Assembly (NCBI RefSeq): GCF_000332095.2
Contig: NZ_KI913949.1
Coordinates: 437,237-501,236, forward strand
From: Leptolyngbya sp. PCC 6406
GTDB taxonomy: Bacteria > Cyanobacteriota > Cyanobacteriia > Phormidesmidales > Phormidesmidaceae
Direction: 5' to 3'
Length of the DNA stretch: 64,000 nt
The notes under the pieces are model-generated. The model had not been told where the DNA came from. It did no database searches and saw only the letters and a program-made list of their open reading frames with translations. This document shows, in pieces, positions 27,504-36,491 of the stretch (positions are counted from its first letter, which is position 1; every line of letters starts with the position of its first letter). The translations under genes and the position numbers were made by a program.

Positions 27504-28442
27504 ATGGCCGGGTTTATTGTCAGTACCGCTGCCCCTCGATGGGCTGGTATTTTAAGTCTTTGTCTTCTGGCAGGGTGTGGAGCAGCTCCCATCCTGAACT
27601 CATCTGATCAGGTCGCAGAATCCTACTCCGTTGAGCCCAGTGGCGGGGCTAGCCCTGTAGATCAGGAAGCCGCTGCACCAACGGCCCCAGGGGATGCGGT
27701 GGCCCAGTTGGCGAATACCGCCACGGTGCCCCAGCAGGCTCCCCGTTTGGTGAAGCGGGCCAGTCTGACTGTGAAAATTGCTGATTTGGAAACTGCGATC
27801 GCAACAGTTGAAGGGCTACTGACCCAACAGCAGGGGGACATTCTCCAGCTCTCAGATGCGGGCACAGCGGCAGCGAATCAAGCCCGTCAAGTCCAGATAG
27901 AACTGCGGGTACCAGAGGCCAACCTATCCTCCACCCTTGCTGCCTTGAAGGATTTGGGTACGGTTCAGCAGCAGAGTCTCACGGCAGAGGATGTCTCCAA
28001 TCAACTGGTGGATCTCCAGGCTCGGGTGCGAAACCTGCGCCAGTCCGAAACCGCCCTACTGGCGATCATGGAGCGATCGGGCTCTATTTCTGAGGTGCTA
28101 GAGGTCTCGCGGGAACTGAGCACAGTGCGCGAGGCGATTGAGCGCACCGATGCCCAGGTGCAAAACCTCCGCAACCAGGTGGCTTTCTCCACCATTTCCC
28201 TCACCTTAGCCACGGCGACCTCCCCGGTGCCGTTAACAGATCCCGTATCAGAAACCCTGGCCCACACCTGGCAAGCCGCCACTCACTCCATGGGAACAGT
28301 CTCCCTAGGACTCCTACGATTGGGGTTGTGGCTATTGGCCTACAGTCCCTACTGGGGGGGAATTCTGCTGGTAGCCCTGGGCTTTCGCCGTTGGCGGCAG
28401 CGACCCACACCAACAGCCTCCACGCCCCCAGCCCAACAGTAA
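27504..28442 (+). CDS. DUF4349 lipoprotein
   Basis: From MAGFIVSTAA the protein has a signal sequence ending in the lipobox LLAGC, so it is probably a lipoprotein. The DUF4349 domain follows: RLVKRASLTVKIADLETAIATVEGLLTQQQGDI ... VEIELRVPEANLSSTLAALKDLG-like (QIELRVPEANLSSTL) ... LVDLQARVRNLRQSETALLAIMERSGSISEVLEVSREL. A helical segment follows, then a C-terminal membrane span (LLRLGLWLLAYSPYWGGILLVALGF). Function is unknown. An alternative ATG lies at 27492. The TAA stop abuts a family D repeat. Confidence 0.82.
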   Translation: MAGFIVSTAAPRWAGILSLCLLAGCGAAPILNSSDQVAESYSVEPSGGASPVDQEAAAPTAPGDAVAQLANTATVPQQAPRLVKRASLTVKIADLETAIATVEGLLTQQQGDILQLSDAGTAAANQARQVQIELRVPEANLSSTLAALKDLGTVQQQSLTAEDVSNQLVDLQARVRNLRQSETALLAIMERSGSISEVLEVSRELSTVREAIERTDAQVQNLRNQVAFSTISLTLATATSPVPLTDPVSETLAHTWQAATHSMGTVSLGLLRLGLWLLAYSPYWGGILLVALGFRRWRQRPTPTASTPPAQQ

Positions 28443-28592
28443 GGGACTCGCGGAAAAATAAGGTACCCGCTGATCGGGCTTTCTCCCTTCGGGAGACGCT
28501 ACGCGAACGACTCCGCTCAGCCCTCGATCACTGAAGGTTGAGCGAAGTCGAAACCTGGCCACCTGGTACACCATTACCCCGCAGATCACTAA
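28442..28592. repeat. Family D dispersed repeat, copy 2
   Basis: It begins AGGGACTCGCGGAAAAATA, joined to the stop codon of the DUF4349 gene, and ends near CCGCAGATCACTAA. Compared with copy 1 the middle differs in length: the block with CTCCCTTCGGGAGACGC is placed differently. This shows that the family has modular internal parts. Confidence 0.72.
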
Positions 28593-28674
28593 GGCCCAGC
28601 CCTGGGGTTGAATCCCTGAGTGGGGTCTGGGACACTGAGGGATACGCTTCACCGCCAAGTGAGTCCCCCCATCT

Positions 28675-29076
28675 ATGCCTGACCCTGTCTCAACACCCCA
28701 GACCCCAAAGTCCCAAAATGGGGCAGCACCGGATGGGATTGTCCCAGACCCGCCCCAGGGAGCCATTGCGCTGAATTCCACCTGGAGCCGGATTGGGCGG
28801 GCATTTTTAGGATCGGGCATCGCCACGACGTTAGCCCTACTGCTCTATAGAATGCTGGCGGGAATCGCCCTTACCTTTGCTAATAAACCCGTGCATTCCG
28901 ACAACGTTACCGTGGTCAACCTGTCTGCTGCCGTGCGGACCCTGGTGCTGGGCGTTGTGGCCATGGGCACGGGTGTTTTTGGAATCGCCGCCCTGGGCCT
29001 CCTGCTCCTGGGCCTCCAGATGGTCTGGCAGCGTCTGACGGGTAAATCTCCAGCTACCCCTGAGGGGAAAGCCTAG
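28675..29076 (+). CDS. DUF3082 membrane protein
   Basis: The 133-residue protein has two membrane spans (IGRAFLGSGIATTLALLLYRMLAGIALTFA and LVLGVVAMGTGVFGIAALGLLLLGLQMV). The core NKPVHSDNVTVVNLSAAVRTLVLG is typical of DUF3082, found in cyanobacteria and chloroplasts, function unknown. The N-terminal 40 residues are Pro-rich and contain GIVPDPPQGAIAL (nt 28732-28772), an in-frame, partly diverged copy of the family F palindromic repeat. Confidence 0.88.
   Translation: MPDPVSTPQTPKSQNGAAPDGIVPDPPQGAIALNSTWSRIGRAFLGSGIATTLALLLYRMLAGIALTFANKPVHSDNVTVVNLSAAVRTLVLGVVAMGTGVFGIAALGLLLLGLQMVWQRLTGKSPATPEGKA
28732..28772 (+). repeat. Diverged family F palindromic repeat in the DUF3082 gene
   Basis: GATTGTCCCAGACCCGCCCC then AGGGAGCCATTGCG aligns with the 41957 copy (GATGGTCAGAGACCGGCCCA then AAGGGGCCATCGC). 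It is read in the same frame, giving V-x-D-x-P-x-G-A-I-A-L in both proteins. Confidence 0.55.
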
Positions 29077-29271
29077 CACTGGGCAACGTAAGTCCCCCTA
29101 CTGTCGCGCCAGCTTTGCTCGACTAAGCTCTTCGAAGTCGAGGATGTGTGGAAAATTAACGAGGAAACCCTTGAGGGGTAGGCATAACCACGCCCGCACG
29201 ACTGAAGCAAGCTGGGGGCTGTAACCGCCCATAACCAGGAATCAGGCTTTGATTGTCCACAGCCCCTAGTA

Positions 29272-30556
29272 CTGCTTGGCGGAAGTGGCCAAGGCATTTA
29301 TGCGACCAAGGGCTTACCCGTGTAGTTCCACTTGAAGGGCTTAGCCATGGTGCGATTGAAGTAATCGACAAACGCTAAAATCTTCGCCTTGAGTTGGGCT
29401 TGACTGGTAAAACTCGAACGTCGGAGTAGCTTACGTACCAGGATGGAGAACCAAAGCTCAATTTGATTGAGCCAGGAGCAATGCTTGGGGGTGAAGTGAA
29501 CGACCAGTCGATGGCTGGGGTCGCTCAAGAACGCCGCTCGGGTCGCCATAGACAGGAGAATGCCCGTCTTCCCTTTCTGGCCCAGATGAATCGGTTTTTC
29601 CTCGCGTTCCGCCACCAGTCGGACGAGAGATTCCGATTGATGAGTGTTGAGGCAATCCATGACCAGATGAATCTTGGAGGCATCTGGAACTTGGGCCAGT
29701 AAGGCTCTGAGGTGACTCTCGAGGTCTTGCTCGGTGCGGGTGTCTCCCACGGTGGCCTGATCCACCTGTCCGGTAGCGACATTGAATGAGGCAATCAGGG
29801 TTTGAGTGCCATGGCGAATATACTCAAACTCAATGCGGGTACAGCGTCCCGGCTTCATGGCGATGTCAGGCATCGTCCGTTCCAGAGCCTGGATTCCCGT
29901 CATCTCATCCAGGCTGAAGGTCAGCTCGCCGTGTTCGGCACGAGTGGCAGCCTGTTCGTAGACCTGGCAAATGTCTTTGACTTTGTCCTCGAAGTTAGGG
30001 TCGGGGGGGGGGAGAGCCAGTAACGGCTCTGGGGGGGTTTGAGGTCAGCCTCGGCCAACAGTCGGCCCACATGACGGGGACTGATACTCTCGACAATTCC
30101 CTGCTTGCTCAGTTCATCGGCCAGTTCTCCAGGGGTCCAATGACTGATGGGGCGGCCATACTGCTCGGGCGGTGCACAAGCTAGGGCATAGAGTTGCGTG
30201 ATTTGTTCGAGGCTAAAGGTAGCCGGAGCCCCGGGACGAGGGACATCCTGTAGGCGCTCTTCCACAGCGACCTGTTGTTGACTCAACTCCAGCCAACGCC
30301 CCCGCCAGCGGCGACTCATCTCTTTGCTGACCCCCAAGTCTCGGGCGATTTCGCCATGGCCTTTGCCCTCATCAGCTGTGAGGATAATCTTGGCGCGCAA
30401 AGCGAGCTGCTGTGACGTCCGCTGACGTCGAATCAATTGCTCTAAGTCGCTCCGCTCCGTTTCGCTCAAAGTGAGCCTGGCGGCAGTCAGTCTAGCCATT
30501 GTAGAAAAGTCCTCTTTACCCTACCTCTCAATGGTAAGGTCATTTCAGCCACCCAG
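29272..30556 (-). mobile_element. IS630-family insertion sequence
   Basis: The element is 1285 bp with imperfect inverted ends: CTGCTTGGCGGAAGTGGCC at the left and, in reverse complement, CTGGGTGGCTGAAATGACC at the right. It is flanked on both sides by TA (29270-29271 and 30557-30558), the standard IS630/Tc1-mariner target duplication. It contains one transposase gene in two frames. It is inserted directly beside a family A repeat whose ends resemble its own. Confidence 0.85.
29298..30499 (-). pseudogene. IS630-family transposase, frames joined at a C10 tract
   Basis: The first frame (30499 to about 30003) holds the helix-turn-helix part: HGEIARDLGVSKEMSRRWRGRWLELS and the ISPRHVGRLLAEADLKPPQSRYWLS segment. 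The second frame continues DPNFEDKVKDICQVYEQAA, TFSLDEMTGIQALERTMPD and DE-type catalytic regions (HLVMDCLNTHQSE; HFTPKHCSWLNQIELWFSILVRK). The frames meet at ten consecutive C on the coding strand (30003-30012). A -1 shift, or transcript slippage adding one C, would restore a protein of about 400 residues. It may therefore be active by frameshifting or a simple inactivating indel. Confidence 0.82.
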
Positions 30557-30559
30557 TAC

Positions 30560-30751
30560 TAGTACTGTGCGGCGTAAATACTCTAACCGTTCTATCGTGG
30601 TACACCTCGACCCCTCACCGTTCGGCTGAGCGTTCGACTGAGCTCACGCCGAAGTCTTACGCCGAAGCCCTAGCCCTCTCCCAGAGAGGGGACCGGAAAA
30701 TGTTGGGCTGGTGCGACAGAGTAGCAAGCCTATTTCAGCCTAGTTGTACTA
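30560..30751 (-). repeat. Family A repeat, long subfamily copy next to the IS630 element
   Basis: Reverse-oriented, from TAGTACTGTGCGGCGTAAATA to the far end near TAGTTGTACTA. It shares with the copy at 283-451 an extra block (GTTCGGCTGAGCGT, CGACTGAGCTCACGCCGAAG). It begins within four bases of the IS right end. Confidence 0.75.
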
Positions 30752-31145
30752 GTTGGCCGCAGGCAAAATGCCTGCGTGACAAGCAAATGTCAACAAATTT
30801 TCTGTCGGAGGGCAATAAATATTCGCAACCCTGGGATTAGGACGAACTCTTTTGCGGGTCTGCCATCGGGTAGCCATGGGAAATATAAGTGGCCTCACAG
30901 AGGCAATCTTGTCTAGGAGAGGAATTCCGCAGGCACTTTGGGGCACTTTTAAGGGGATTTACGGGTCATTGATGGGGGCGCTGAAGAGCGCTGTTTATGA
31001 GATGAACACAATCTCCCTGCTTATTTAAAGTTTCCATGAATATCAGGGATATCCCCTTGGCTGTCCGTGATGGGGCCGTTACCTTGGGACTGACAAGGGT
31101 AAGTGCATCTCGGAAACTTCTGAGGCTTACTTGTAGGAGTTCGGA
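30752..31145. other. Intergenic region upstream of the PEP-CTERM gene
   Basis: No gene found. The stretch 30960-31140 is less GC-rich and contains short inverted repeats (GGCGCTGAAGAGCGC near 30977; ATATCAGGGATAT near 31040). The promoter and 5' leader of the PEP-CTERM gene probably lie here. TAGGAG at 31134-31139 serves as its ribosome-binding site. Confidence 0.45.
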
Positions 31146-31793
31146 ATGCTGTTGAAATCGTCCAAGTTATTCATTGCCCTGGGTTTGGGGTTTGCCCTGG
31201 CAGCTTCTGCCGTTGCCCCTGCTTGGGCAAATGGGAAAGGTAAGGATAAAGGTCCAAGCTCAAGTAGTGGATCTAGTTCTGAAGTTTCTTGTCAAGACAG
31301 TGTATTAGGCACCTTAGCCAATTTCTGTGTTGGTCCTGTGAGTGGCAATGATAGTGCTAGCGCTGTGCAATCAGTACTCAAGGATCCTGCATGGACATTC
31401 CTTTCTAAGGTGGATGACAGCAGCGGTAGCGCTAGCTACCTAGATGTTCAACAAGCTGATAATAAAGCTAAGTCTGGTACCTGGGATATTGATATTTCCA
31501 AGCTTGTAAGCGAAGGTATCACCGAGTTGGCAGTTGCCATCAAAGGTGGCCCCACCTACAGTGTTTACGTGTTTGAAGACCTTTCCAAACTGGGAGATGG
31601 ACAGAACCTAGCTTGGGATACAAAGGGGGTTTTGACGGGTAGCGGTAAAGCTGAGCCTGGTCTCTCTCATTTTTCGGTTTATGTGAAACGTGGACCAGTG
31701 GATCCCGGTCCGAAGCCGGTGCCTGAACCCGCTGCTCTTCTGGGTCTAGTGGCTGTTGGCGGTGCGGCAGCATCCCTCAAGCGCAAGCAGTAA
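31146..31793 (+). CDS. PEP-CTERM sorted secreted protein
   Basis: The 215-residue protein has an N-terminal signal peptide (LFIALGLGFALAASAVAPAWA, cut near 28) and a Gly/Lys/Ser-rich stretch. A compact domain of about 150 residues has two Cys (SCQDSVLGTLANFC). The C-terminus VPEPAALLGLVAVGGAAASLKRKQ has the Pro-Glu-Pro, a hydrophobic helix and a basic tail. Such tails are processed by exosortase. The mature function is unknown; many are surface or matrix proteins. A strong terminator follows. Confidence 0.88.
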   Translation: MLLKSSKLFIALGLGFALAASAVAPAWANGKGKDKGPSSSSGSSSEVSCQDSVLGTLANFCVGPVSGNDSASAVQSVLKDPAWTFLSKVDDSSGSASYLDVQQADNKAKSGTWDIDISKLVSEGITELAVAIKGGPTYSVYVFEDLSKLGDGQNLAWDTKGVLTGSGKAEPGLSHFSVYVKRGPVDPGPKPVPEPAALLGLVAVGGAAASLKRKQ

Positions 31794-31828
31794 GCCCAGA
31801 GCTAATCGTCCCAACCCATCTCGACACT

Positions 31829-31860
31829 CCAAAAAGGGGGGCTTAGCCCCCCTTTTTTTG
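31829..31860 (+). terminator. Rho-independent terminator after the PEP-CTERM gene
   Basis: AAAAAGGGGGGCT and AGCCCCCCTTTTTTT form a G:C-rich stem with a tight loop and a seven-T tail, 35 bases after the stop. It separates this gene from the MATE transporter gene. Confidence 0.9.
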
Positions 31861-31935
31861 CGCTCTTTTTTGCGGGCTAGTATCCAGAAGGAGCAGGGTT
31901 CTGCTTGGCTAAAGGGAGTCTGTCATGGGGAGCCT

Positions 31936-33315
31936 GTGGATATCAACCTGACTTCGGGGACATTGCTGTCTCGTTTTAGTCGCCTTGCGATCGCAAATAT
32001 CATTGCCAACCTGATGGTGCCGCTGGCGGGCATCATTGACACCGCCTTCCTGGGCCATTTAGCGGAGATCCATCACCTGGGGGGCGTGGCGCTGGCCACG
32101 GTAATTTTCAACGTCGTGTACTGGAGCTTTGGCTTCCTGCGGATGGGAACCACCGGGCTCACGGCCCAAGCCCAGGGGCGTCGCGATGGCCCTCTGGGTC
32201 GATCTTTAGGCCATCGCACCGATCTCTATTTCGATGTCTATCTGGTGTTAGTGCGCAATGGTCTGGTGGCCCTAGCCATCGGCTTCGCCCTGCTGCTGTT
32301 GCAGGAACCCATTCGCGTGGTTGGATTTGGACTATTGGGGGGCGATGCCGACCTGCGGCAAGCGGGTGAAGCCTTCTACTATGGTCGCATCTGGGGATCT
32401 CCAGCGGTACTGCTGAACTTTGTCATTTTGGGCTGGATGCTGGGGCTGGGCCAGGGCCGCCGGGTGATCGTACTCTCTGTCGTAGCGAATGGCAGCAATA
32501 TTATTCTCGACTACTGGTTTATCCAACGGCTGGGCTGGGCCAGTGGTGGAGCCGGAGTAGCAACGAGCTTGAGCCAGTATCTGATGCTGGGGGTGGGGAT
32601 GATCTACCTGGGGCGATCGCTGCCTTGGCGAGAATGGCGCACCCTGGGACAGGATCTGTGGCAACCTGAAGCCCTGGGCATCATGGTGCGCCTTAACCGG
32701 GATATTTTGATCCGAACCTTTGTTCTGGTGATGAGTTTCGCCCTCTTTACCCACTGGAGTGCCACCCTGGGCACCACGGTTCTAGCCGCCAATGCCCTGA
32801 TGTTGCAGGTGTTCACCCTGACCTCCTATGTGGTGGATGGTATTGCCTTTGCGACGGAGAGTTTTGCGGGCCAGTTTTGGGGGGCGCAGGATTACCAGCA
32901 GTTGCGACGGCTATTGGAAATGGGGGGTGGCTTCAGTCTGGTGGTAGGACTCGGGTTTGCCCTGGGGTTTGCCCTCTGGCCGCGATCGCTGTTTGGCCTA
33001 ATGACGGACCATGAGGCGGTATTGGTGACGGTAGAACAGTATGGCTGGTGGCTGGTGCCAGTACTGGGATTAGGCGCGATCGCATTTATGCTAGACGGCT
33101 ATTTCTTGGGCCTGACCGCAGGGAAATGGTTGCGACTTTCCACGGTGTTAGCGACGTTGGTGGGATTTTTGCCGCTGGCACTCCTGGGGCGATGGTGGCA
33201 CTCTCCCCCTCTTCTGTGGCTTGCCCTCGTCGGTCTAATGCTAGTGAGATCGCTGATTCTCGCCTCCCGAGTCCCCAGCACTCTGACCCAGCACCCTGAA
33301 GTGACCCTGGGATAG
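31936..33315 (+). CDS. MATE/DinF-family efflux transporter
   Basis: The 459-residue protein has about 12 membrane segments, starting RLAIANIIANLMVPLAGIIDTAFLGHLAEIHHLGGVALATVIFNV, the DinF subgroup pattern. I choose the GTG at 31936, preceded by GGGGAG. The longer frame from 31756 runs through the upstream terminator and is not credible. MATE proteins export cationic drugs or metabolites using Na+ or H+; the substrate is unknown. Codons for GRRDGPLGRSLGHR (32182-32217), in a loop between early helices, are a family F palindromic repeat. Confidence 0.88.
   Translation: MDINLTSGTLLSRFSRLAIANIIANLMVPLAGIIDTAFLGHLAEIHHLGGVALATVIFNVVYWSFGFLRMGTTGLTAQAQGRRDGPLGRSLGHRTDLYFDVYLVLVRNGLVALAIGFALLLLQEPIRVVGFGLLGGDADLRQAGEAFYYGRIWGSPAVLLNFVILGWMLGLGQGRRVIVLSVVANGSNIILDYWFIQRLGWASGGAGVATSLSQYLMLGVGMIYLGRSLPWREWRTLGQDLWQPEALGIMVRLNRDILIRTFVLVMSFALFTHWSATLGTTVLAANALMLQVFTLTSYVVDGIAFATESFAGQFWGAQDYQQLRRLLEMGGGFSLVVGLGFALGFALWPRSLFGLMTDHEAVLVTVEQYGWWLVPVLGLGAIAFMLDGYFLGLTAGKWLRLSTVLATLVGFLPLALLGRWWHSPPLLWLALVGLMLVRSLILASRVPSTLTQHPEVTLG
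32182..32217 (-). repeat. Family F palindromic repeat in the MATE gene
   Basis: GCGATGGCCCTCTGGGTCGA followed by TCTTTAGGCCATCGC. It is inserted in frame in the orientation encoding GPLGRSL. It falls in the hydrophilic loop after the second or third membrane segment, where an insertion would be tolerated. Confidence 0.72.
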
Positions 33316-33630
33316 TCTGCATTTTCTTGGCTTATTGTGGATTAAGGGCAAAAGGGATTGCCCCTACGGCAGCATCCTGCATTGGGCAAGAAACCCCACA
33401 CCCCTACGGCGGCATCCTGCATTGGGCGCGGAAACCGCGCCCCCACCCCCACCCCATCACCCCCCTACAGATGGAACTCTATTTGTGGGGTATCAACTCA
33501 AAGTGGGACAAATCTCCTGGGGAGGAGTCAGGTGTCAGATATTGAGAATCCATGAGACTCCTGACTCCTAAATTCCTCGGAAGCAATATTGTCTCGGCTT
33601 ACGTTGACCCCCCTATTTGTGGGCACACCA
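33316..33630. repeat. Short-unit repeat region before frr
   Basis: A 315-bp gap between convergent genes. It holds three tandem-like units containing CCCCTACGGC(A/G)GCATCCTGC followed by ATTGGGC (33360-33430), then GGAAACCGCGCCC. The same words recur many times at 39583-40090 in the other orientation. No gene is supported. Confidence 0.65.
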
Positions 33631-34990
<1,360 letters not shown>

Positions 34991-35884
34991 CTAGGGATGG
35001 GTTTGCAGGGCCAACCGCGCTGCTCCCACTACTCCCGCCTGGTTTCCCAGTTCCGCAATTAATATCTGGAGCCCTTCTCGGGAACTGGGGAGTACCCGTT
35101 GCTCAATTTCCGCCAGAACTGTGGGTAGGAATAACTCGGCCCCGGCACTGATGCCGCCCCCTAGAATAATCGCCTCTGGCGTCAGCAGGTAAATGAGACT
35201 CGTCAGCCCCGCTCCCAAGTGACGGCCATACTGCTGCCAATATGCGATCGCAGATTCATCCCCTGCCGCCGCTTGAGCCGCCAACTCCCCCGGCTCGCAG
35301 CCCCTATCTCGCCGCACCGCCTGCACCGAGCAATATTGCTCCAGAGATCCCCGGTTACCGCTATTGCAGGGGGGGCCATCGGGGTTGAGGGTGATCAGAC
35401 CGGGCTCCGCTGCTGCCCCCAGCCGTCCCACGAACAGCTCTCCATTCAAAATCACAGCACCCCCAACCCCGGTACCCAGCGTGAGCACCACTAAATCCTG
35501 AAACCGTCTTCCCGCCCCCAACCAGGCTTCTCCTAAACCAGCACAATTGGCATCATTGGCCAGCACCGTAGGGCGCTGGGTGTGGGTCTCTACCCAGTCA
35601 GCCAGAGGAATATCTCGCCAACCGGCCAAGTTGATGGCGACGCGGGCAATACGTCCGGCCCCATCGGCGGGGCCGGGGGTACCAATGCCAATGGCCTGGG
35701 CTGCCCTCTGGGGATCTAATTGTGCGATCGCGGCCACCATAGCCTGCAACACCGCATCGGGCGTAGCGGGCTGAGGAGTCGGCACAACTAAGGTTCGGAG
35801 ACAGGTTCCCGTCGCCGTGTATTGCCCCAACTTGATGGCGGTGCCCCCCAAGTCGATGCCAATTACCTGTGTTGCTTTTGCCAC
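34991..35884 (-). CDS. ROK-family sugar kinase, probably glucokinase
   Basis: The 297-residue protein opens VIGIDLGGTAIKLGQY (ATP phosphate-binding) and has VLANDANCAGLGEAWLGAG (catalytic Asp), VVLTLGTGVGGAVILNGELFVG and the sugar-binding AEPGLITLNPDGPPCNSGNRGSLEQY. The usual ROK zinc motif CxCGxxGC is reduced to CNSGNRGS, with two of three Cys lost, as is seen in other cyanobacterial ROK proteins. It probably phosphorylates glucose or a related sugar. No regulatory helix-turn-helix domain is present, so it is an enzyme rather than a repressor. Confidence 0.87.
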   Translation of the reverse strand: MAKATQVIGIDLGGTAIKLGQYTATGTCLRTLVVPTPQPATPDAVLQAMVAAIAQLDPQRAAQAIGIGTPGPADGAGRIARVAINLAGWRDIPLADWVETHTQRPTVLANDANCAGLGEAWLGAGRRFQDLVVLTLGTGVGGAVILNGELFVGRLGAAAEPGLITLNPDGPPCNSGNRGSLEQYCSVQAVRRDRGCEPGELAAQAAAGDESAIAYWQQYGRHLGAGLTSLIYLLTPEAIILGGGISAGAELFLPTVLAEIEQRVLPSSREGLQILIAELGNQAGVVGAARLALQTHP

Positions 35885-36491
35885 GAGCTACCCTCCAAAA
35901 CCATGCCCGCCATTGTCCCAGAATTCAGGAAAGAGACCGATACCTCGATCGTTGACTAGGAACCGTCCCCACCAGCGTCCACCCAGAGCTTGGTCTATGG
36001 TGTGGATGCTAGTGCAGTCTAGGGGTAGAAGCCCCGTATTCTAGTAGACGCAGTTTGTAGTATTTAATACTTGATGCTCCGAAGGATTTCTAAACTATCG
36101 TTTTTTTAGGTAAATCTCTGCGTCATTTATTTCCATTTTTTGAAGTTTATAGGGAAGAATAGTAGTAGCAGAACCCCTGACCATGTTTCAGTTGTTGCAG
36201 ATTTCGCAAGTATTTTGTAGGGATTTTACAGATGTATTTGCAGGGGTTCACCTTTCGCCGTACCTCTGATCTTGAGATGCAAGCCCCCCACAAGACTGGA
36301 TCCATTGAACCTTGCCCATCTGTAGAATCCCATTAAGAGTGTTCCAGCTCAATCCCTGCCCCAGATCTGAGTAGAATCTAAAACATAAACTAAGCTAAGC
36401 GATTCCTTTTGCCTCATCAGAGGGTGATTCTTTTAGATGGAATACTCTGCCGCGCTATCGCCTCTTCCCAAAACTTCTTGTAGGCGGTGCC
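35885..36491. other. AT-rich intergenic region upstream of the PAS-GGDEF gene
   Basis: A 607-bp gap between divergent genes. The stretch 36050-36430 is AT-rich with runs of T (about 36103-36110). No ORF above 30 codons looks real and none of the dispersed repeats was found. It most likely holds the long 5' leader and promoter of the sensor gene. Confidence 0.5.

Noticed and set aside
30970..31140. Possible riboswitch in the PEP-CTERM leader
   Set aside because: Short inverted repeats are present, but no known aptamer pattern could be matched.
31756..31935. Longer N-terminus for the MATE transporter
   Set aside because: The extension is read through the PEP-CTERM gene end and its terminator; the GTG at 31936 has a better ribosome-binding site and gives the normal family start.
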